From Atopobium sp. (GTDB lineage: Bacteria > Actinomycetota > Coriobacteriia > Coriobacteriales > Atopobiaceae): a DNA stretch of 11,040 nt. Position 1 is the stretch's first letter. Each line of letters starts with the position of its first letter. Shown here in pieces: positions 7,125 to 11,040 of this stretch. The notes below the pieces were generated by a model. That model saw nothing but the letters and a program-made list of their open reading frames with translations. It was not told where the DNA came from and did no database searches. The DNA lies in the NCBI GenBank assembly GCA_015259105.1, contig JABZGZ010000041.1, positions 1 to 11,040 on the forward strand, read 5' to 3'. The position numbers and the translations under genes were made by a program.

Positions 7125-8612
7125 CTACTGCACCACAAGCTCAAAGTTGTCATTTGATCGTTGAATGCTCCATTTTATCGATGTAGCGGAATCAACCAAC
7201 GAGAGGTCATGTGAGACCAACAACAAAGCTCCTGGATATTCAGACAGTAAACGTTCAAGCGCTATGGTTGAACCAAGGTCCAAATAGTTAGTTGGCTCGT
7301 CCACTACGATAAGCTCTGGTGATTCAAGCATTCCCAGCGCAAGCATAAGCTTTCTCATTTCACCTGGACTGGTTGACTCACCAGCAAGAACATAATCAGG
7401 ATCTGAGTTAAGTTGTGCCACAATAGACAACACTCTTCCGCGTTGAGAGTTTGATAATCCTTTAATTTTTCTTAATGTCTCTTTTTTCTGCAGTTCAGTA
7501 GGCTCCTGAGGAATATATAACATTCGCACATCGTCAGAAATACTTGAAATAATTTTCTTTATCAGCGTTGTTTTACCACAGCCATTATCGCCAACAACAC
7601 CAATATGATCCGTATTACCAATAAATAGCGGTGGGGTTTGTAGGCAGCTCTCTCCCATGAGAATATTATTAGGTTCCATCCTCAACAGAACTTTTCTCTT
7701 ACTTGCCTCACTATCCAACCAGATATTGGAATCATATTGTTTCTCAACCTTAATACCTGTGGCTTTACCCGTTGCCTTTTCAAGTCTATCCAACATGCGT
7801 ACAGCCAATTTTCCCGCTTTACCATCTTGGCCTGAAACTATATAGCCCCGCTTTTTTTCACGCGCATCACTGTCATGCTTGTCAATAGTTCTTCCACTTT
7901 TGCGCGCCTGAACTCTAGAAGCCTCTTCTCTGCGCCGTTGGGCTTCTCGCTCAAGGCGAGTCTTCTCTTTTTGCACCGCTTCCTTTGCGTGTAATGCGTT
8001 AGACCGTTCAAGCTCTACCTGCGATGATGCCCGAGAATAACCACCGGCCCTCATGTTTGCCGTGCCGTTAGCTACAAACAAACATTGAGTGCAGAGTTTG
8101 TCCAACAGCTCTCTATCATGTGAAATAAGCACCCCAATGCCCTTGAACTGCGACAAAGCCGAAAAAAGAGCATGCTTTGTTGATACATCTACATGATTGG
8201 TAGGCTCATCTACCACAAGAACGTCAGGCGAAGCCCATAAAGCACACGCTACCTGGAGTCGCTTCTGTTGGCCACACGAAAGCGTTTCAAAATGCCAAGG
8301 CCAATCTTCTTCTAACAAAAGCTCTCGCCTCAGCTCAATTGCCACATCATCATAGGCAACCGCAAAATCAAAAAGAGTAGCTGGTACCTCCGTTGCATTT
8401 TGAGCGCAATATGCCGAGAAAAACGATGGACTTACGAATCCTTTGTCAGGTTGCAATAAACCACATACGATACGGGCAAGGGTTGTTTTTCCAGATCCGT
8501 TATTACCAACAAAGCCGGTCCATCCTTGTGGAAGCACAAAAGTCACATCATGTAAGGTAGGCTCCACCGCTGAAGGATAGGTATATTCAATATTTGAAAG
8601 ATTAAGCTGCAT
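7125..8612 (-). CDS. ABC-F family ATPase (ribosome-acting, possible antibiotic-resistance type)
   Basis: This 495-residue protein has two ABC domains and no membrane segments, as in ABC-F proteins, which bind the ribosomal E site. Domain 1 has Walker A GNNGSGKTT (36-44), signature LSCGQ (111-115), Walker B VLVVDEP (131-137) and SHD (164-166). A charged, Lys/Arg/Glu-rich linker (about 200-285) corresponds to the interdomain helices that reach the peptidyl-transferase centre in this family. Domain 2 has GDNGCGKTT (341-349), SPGEM (415-419), LIVVDEP (434-440) and SHD. I start at the ATG at 8610-8612 with GAGG upstream. A TTG 42 bases earlier overlaps the last base of the TATAAT box and cannot be in the transcript. 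Some ABC-F members confer resistance to macrolides, lincosamides or pleuromutilins; others are housekeeping. Which applies here is unknown. Confidence 0.9.
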   Translation of the reverse strand: MQLNLSNIEYTYPSAVEPTLHDVTFVLPQGWTGFVGNNGSGKTTLARIVCGLLQPDKGFVSPSFFSAYCAQNATEVPATLFDFAVAYDDVAIELRRELLLEEDWPWHFETLSCGQQKRLQVACALWASPDVLVVDEPTNHVDVSTKHALFSALSQFKGIGVLISHDRELLDKLCTQCLFVANGTANMRAGGYSRASSQVELERSNALHAKEAVQKEKTRLEREAQRRREEASRVQARKSGRTIDKHDSDAREKKRGYIVSGQDGKAGKLAVRMLDRLEKATGKATGIKVEKQYDSNIWLDSEASKRKVLLRMEPNNILMGESCLQTPPLFIGNTDHIGVVGDNGCGKTTLIKKIISSISDDVRMLYIPQEPTELQKKETLRKIKGLSNSQRGRVLSIVAQLNSDPDYVLAGESTSPGEMRKLMLALGMLESPELIVVDEPTNYLDLGSTIALERLLSEYPGALLLVSHDLSLVDSATSIKWSIQRSNDNFELVVQ

Positions 8613-8653
8613 GATACCTCGGTTCTGCCGAAGACCACGCGGAGTAGCATGCA

Positions 8654-8684
8654 ATTATACGCAGATAAATGACTATAAATTAAG
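8654..8684 (-). promoter_or_regulatory. Promoter of the ABC-F gene
   Basis: A perfect TATAAT on the minus strand (8659-8654) lies about 40 bases before the ABC-F start. A poor -35 candidate, TTAATT, lies 18 bases further upstream. The predicted leader would be about 35 bases, too short for the long attenuator leaders known for some ABC-F resistance genes. Confidence 0.5.
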
Positions 8685-8940
8685 ACATGATTAAGCAATA
8701 CTACACCCGCGGTAGTGTCGTCAGCGACGTTACGTGAATTCGGGTTTTATGAGTATCGCTAGTTGTTCATGCACCTAATCCCTTCTCTTGCCAGCGCTTG
8801 CCAAAGGCTCCGGCAATTCAATTGAACTTATTATAGCTATAAGCAAAATCGTAGACAGCTGACATCTATCGTGATATTTTGTAAAAAAATATGTTACTGA
8901 CAAAAAATAAGTAGCGATAATTTGGATTAGGAGTCTAAGT
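8660..8940. other. Intergenic region with composition change, palindromes and the RclA-like gene's leader
   Basis: No complete gene is supported. From left: ACTAC/GTAGT arms around 8,700 and a small CGTC-AGC-GACG hairpin. At 8775-8820 there is a GC-richer block whose minus strand reads an open tail ending PLASAGKRRD-stop. At 8817-8826 (TTCAATTGAA) and 8831-8842 (TTATAGCTATAA) there are two perfect palindromes. The remainder is strongly AT-rich, with GATAAT (8916-8921) as a possible -10 box without a clear -35 box. The palindromes may be operator sites for the downstream reductase gene. Confidence 0.4.
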
Positions 8941-10272
8941 ATGAGACATTTTAAGAATATTATTATTGGCTTTGGCAAAGCTGGTAAGACTTTGGCAGGG
9001 AGCCTGACAAGTCATGGCGAAGAAGTGCTTTTGATTGAAAAAGATCCAATGATGTACGGCGGAACGTGTATCAACATCGCATGTTTGCCAACTAAGAACT
9101 TGGTGATTAACTCTCAAAGAGGAGTTAAGTATGAAGAAGCTTTCGAAACTAAGGAAGCTATGACAGCAAAACTACGCAACAAGAACTACCACAAGATAGC
9201 AGACCAAGACTTGGCAACTGTGCTTGATGCAAGTGCTGAATTTATTGATGATAAGACAATCAAGGTAACTGATGAATCAGGTACAGAAGAATTAACATTC
9301 GACCGTCTTTTCATTAATACTGGTGCCGAAAGTAATGTACCAAATATTGATGGCCTAAAGATTGACGATAAGATATTTACTTCAACTGAAATGCTTGCTA
9401 AAAAAGAACTTGCTAAGAATCTGGTTATTTTAGGTGGTGGACCAATCGGACTTGAATTTGCTTCAATGTACGCTGGCTTTGGCAGTAAAGTAACTGTAAT
9501 TGAACCAATGCCAAGTATCTTGGGCCGGTTTGAACCAGAAATTGCTCAGGCAGCTAAGGCTGATATGGAAGCAGATGGCGTTACCTTCATGCTTAAGTCT
9601 TCTTTGACCAAGGTTGAAGAAACTGAAGCTGGTCTTAACTTAACTGTTGAAACCGAAGATGGTGTTAAGGACTTGCAAGCAGACGTGATGCTTGTGTCAG
9701 TTGGCCGCCACCCAGCCACTGCCGCCCTTCACCTAGAAAAAACCAGTCTTGAAGTTGGCCAAAGAGGCGAAATTGTCGTTAACGATAAGCTTGAAACCAG
9801 TGTTCCTAATATCTACGCTATGGGTGATGTTGCCGGTAGCTTGCAATTTACCTACATTTCGCTTGATGACTGGCGGATTATGGACAATCAACTCTTTGGT
9901 GACAAGACTAGAACTAAGAAGAATCGTCCAGTTTTTGCTAACTCAATCTTCATTAAGCCAGCAATTTCTTCAGCTGGACTAACTGAAAGCGAGTTAAAGG
10001 CCCAAGGTAAAGCTTACAAGGTCTTAACAATGCCTGCAGCTGGTGTGCCAAAGGCCCAAGTCATCGGCAACCCAAGAGGCTCATACAAGGCTTTGATTGA
10101 CCCAGAAACTCACGAAATCTTAGGTGCTACTATTTACGCTGAAGAAGCTTACGAAACTATCAATGTCATTACTTTAGCAATGCAGCACCACTTAAAGGCT
10201 GAAGACTTGCGTGACCAAATTTACGCTCACCCAACTATGACTGAAGCTCTTAATGACTTATTCAAATTCTAA
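8941..10272 (+). CDS. rclA: RclA/Har-like flavin disulfide reductase (hypothiocyanous acid reductase family)
   Basis: This 443-residue class I pyridine nucleotide-disulfide oxidoreductase closely follows the RclA pattern. The N-terminal FAD fold reads IIIGFGKAGKTLAG (7-20). The redox pair is Cys43/Cys48 in GGTCINIACLPTK (40-52). The NAD(P)H fold reads LGGGPIGLEFAS (164-175). The second FAD motif is YAMGDVAGS (292-300), and the dimer interface ends in AHPTMTE with His430 and Glu435. E. coli RclA and streptococcal Har use this enzyme to reduce hypothiocyanous acid and help survive host oxidants; copper reduction is also reported for RclA. AGGAG lies seven bases before the ATG. It is monocistronic. 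Composition differs from the minus-strand operon: I find no GCG alanine codon among its many alanines, while GCG is common in the exporter genes. Lactobacillus-like origin is inferred. A related class I reductase is the main alternative. Confidence 0.88.
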   Translation: MRHFKNIIIGFGKAGKTLAGSLTSHGEEVLLIEKDPMMYGGTCINIACLPTKNLVINSQRGVKYEEAFETKEAMTAKLRNKNYHKIADQDLATVLDASAEFIDDKTIKVTDESGTEELTFDRLFINTGAESNVPNIDGLKIDDKIFTSTEMLAKKELAKNLVILGGGPIGLEFASMYAGFGSKVTVIEPMPSILGRFEPEIAQAAKADMEADGVTFMLKSSLTKVEETEAGLNLTVETEDGVKDLQADVMLVSVGRHPATAALHLEKTSLEVGQRGEIVVNDKLETSVPNIYAMGDVAGSLQFTYISLDDWRIMDNQLFGDKTRTKKNRPVFANSIFIKPAISSAGLTESELKAQGKAYKVLTMPAAGVPKAQVIGNPRGSYKALIDPETHEILGATIYAEEAYETINVITLAMQHHLKAEDLRDQIYAHPTMTEALNDLFKF

Positions 10273-10280
10273 AAACTAAA

Positions 10281-10320
10281 AAACTGACTTATCTCATAAC
10301 TTGAGTAAGTCAGTTTTTTT
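10281..10320 (+). terminator. Strong intrinsic terminator of the RclA-like gene
   Basis: AACTGACTTA pairs perfectly with TAAGTCAGTT, an inner CTCA pairs with TGAG, and the stem is followed by a run of T (TTTTTTT within 10314-10320). It begins eight bases after the stop codon. It is the clearest terminator in the window, and its A-rich upstream side suits bidirectional use. Confidence 0.93.
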
Positions 10321-10381
10321 GTATGGGCCTAGAATAAAAAATGTACAAGTTAAATAGAAACTCTGATTTAGTATATTTAAG

Positions 10382-10532
10382 GAAGTAATTACTGAGACTG
10401 GGAAGTTTGGTCGTGGCTCTGGTAATTTTGCCAGCGATAAGGACAAGGAGATTGCACGACTAAAGCGTCAACTTCGTGACGCTGAAGGAGCGATCGAAGT
10501 ATAAAAAAGCAATCGGGATTCTGAGCAAGTAA
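10382..10532 (+). pseudogene. IS3-family transposase orfA, 5'-truncated and frameshifted
   Basis: The frame from 10382 reads EVITETGKFGRGSGNF, then DKDKEIARLKRQLRDAEGAIEV, and hits TAA at 10502. The heptad-like leucines and arginines are typical of the orfA dimerisation helix just before the frameshift site. The expected continuation KKAIGILSK-stop is present, but in another frame (ending 10530-10532), so one extra or two missing bases near 10,500 broke it. The N-terminal helix-turn-helix of orfA is absent; upstream sequence is AT-rich and unrelated. The slippery AAAAAAG at 10503-10509 is intact. Confidence 0.75.
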
Positions 10533-10555
10533 CTACCGAAAAGGTACACCAAGAA

Positions 10556-10880
10556 ATGGACGTTCAGCACGCTTTGGAATCCCACCCTTCCATCAATGGT
10601 ATGTGTGATTATGTTGGAATCTCAAGAAGTGGTTACTATCAACGAGAAAAGCGTCATAATCACCAATCACCGCGAAAGCTTCGGAAGAAGTTTATTCAAG
10701 GTGAAATTAAAGCAATTTGGATCAAAAGCCTTTGTATTTACGGTGCCGTCAAAATCACCCAAGAACTTCGCTCAAAAGGATATAAGATCGCTGAACGAAC
10801 TGTTGGTAAGTATATGCGTGAACTTGGCATTCACGCCGTTTACCTAACCCCTTGGACGACTACCACTCGCAAAAGACGCG
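10556..10880 (+). pseudogene. IS3-family transposase orfB, N-terminal part only
   Basis: From ATG at 10556 the frame reads MDVQHALESHPSINGMC, then DYVGISRSGYYQREKR, followed by GAVKITQELRSKGYKIAERT and VGKYMRELGIHAVY. This matches the HTH_21 part of IS3-family orfB (the usual YGYRRI-type stretch is IYGAVKITQEL here). After TPWTTTTR the protein no longer resembles IS3 orfB, and the DDE integrase core expected next is missing. The frame stays open to the window end, giving an accidental fusion to unrelated residues. The intact arrangement would be a -1 shift from orfA. Confidence 0.78.
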
Positions 10881-11040
10881 GTGAACCCCCTCCCCTGAGG
10901 AAGTGGTGCAACGGCTCACGAGGGTCTTTCGTTATCCAAAAGGAGTTCATCGACTTCATGTGCAACAAGCTGACGTCTATCGATTTACAACAGCAATATA
11001 ACCTCAAAGCGAGAAAAGATCAGTTAAACCTACTTATCAC
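10881..11040. other. Unidentified GC-richer segment at the window end, with a hairpin
   Basis: Composition rises sharply after the IS3 remnant. A bulged hairpin is formed by CCCTC (10888-10892) with GAGGG (10920-10924) and TGAG (10896-10899) with CTCA (10915-10918). A reading frame starting ATG at 10958 (MCNKLTSIDLQQQYNLKARK) with AAGGAG 12 bases upstream runs off the end. It is also in frame with the orfB remnant. I do not recognise it. It could be the start of another mobile element or of host sequence. Confidence 0.3.

Larger units (their letters stand above)
10382..10880 (+). mobile_element. Remnant of an IS3-family insertion sequence
   Basis: Adjacent remains of orfA (C-terminal part) and orfB (N-terminal helix-turn-helix part) in IS3 order, with the A6G slippery run between them. 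The orfA beginning is missing on the left, and the catalytic DDE region is missing on the right, where similarity stops near 10,870. No terminal inverted repeats or target duplication are visible, so the element cannot move by itself. Confidence 0.8.

Noticed and set aside
8613..8654. Upstream TTG start for the ABC-F gene, adding 14 residues
   Set aside because: The TTG shares a base with the TATAAT box, so it lies upstream of any transcript start, and it has no ribosome site. The ATG at 8612 has GAGG and begins where ABC-F homology begins.
8775..8978. Minus-strand hydrophobic frame of 67 codons
   Set aside because: Its start lies inside the RclA-like gene and its hydrophobic part is a product of AT-rich DNA. 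Only the last residues might be a gene remnant, noted as a finding.
10596..10847. Plus-strand frame of 83 codons in the IS region
   Set aside because: It is out of frame with the IS3 orfB similarity and shows no motif; it is a shadow of the orfB remnant.
1..11040. tRNA or rRNA gene
   Set aside because: No cloverleaf with a T-loop GTTCGA-type motif or rRNA-like stretch was seen in the intergenic regions.

Overview
The window reads as a chromosomal segment from a moderate-GC Gram-positive host. I lean toward Actinomycetota, possibly Coriobacteriia of the Atopobiaceae kind, because of the alanine- and glycine-rich proteins, frequent GCG/CGC codons and small spaced operons, but no marker gene settles this. 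Roughly the last 2.1 kb (about 8,820-10,870) has a different composition. It is AT-richer, has lactobacillus-like codon use, and carries a remnant of an IS3-family insertion sequence, so it looks acquired.

Layout. On the minus strand, 1-1481 is the N-terminal 493 codons of a family 2 glycoside hydrolase whose remainder lies outside the window. Also on the minus strand, 1652-2152 encodes a small membrane protein of the isoprenylcysteine carboxyl methyltransferase type. A gap of about 290 bases with several inverted repeats separates it from a plus-strand, fairly AT-rich gene for a cytoplasmic SIMPL-domain (DUF541) protein (2440-3129). Convergent to that is a minus-strand three-gene operon (6922 to 3285) for a MacA/MacB-like ABC exporter: membrane fusion protein, ATPase and FtsX-type permease. 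The ATPase ends in an alanine-rich tail encoded by a 54-bp (18-codon) tandem repeat. Next, also on the minus strand, is an ABC-F ATPase (7125-8612) of the ribosome-acting type.

The 8613-8940 gap holds the ABC-F promoter, a short GC-richer stretch that may be the broken end of an older gene, and two perfect palindromes. The plus-strand gene at 8941-10272 is a flavin disulfide reductase very like RclA/Har (Cys43-Cys48, GFGKAGKTLA and GGTCIN motifs), the family that detoxifies hypothiocyanous acid and related oxidants. It ends at a textbook intrinsic terminator. It is followed by a 5'-truncated, frameshifted IS3-family orfA and an orfB that keeps its helix-turn-helix region but loses IS3 similarity near 10,870, where a GC-richer unidentified segment with a hairpin begins.

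How the parts relate. The exporter operon is one functional unit. The ABC-F protein and the exporter could both contribute to tolerance of antimicrobial compounds, and the RclA-like enzyme to tolerance of host peroxidase products; that link is inference from family knowledge. I found no clearly new multi-gene system. The most interesting items are the probable transfer of the RclA-like gene, the coding minisatellite in the exporter ATPase, the inverted-repeat cluster before the SIMPL gene, and an imperfect repeat family shared by two minus-strand 3' ends.
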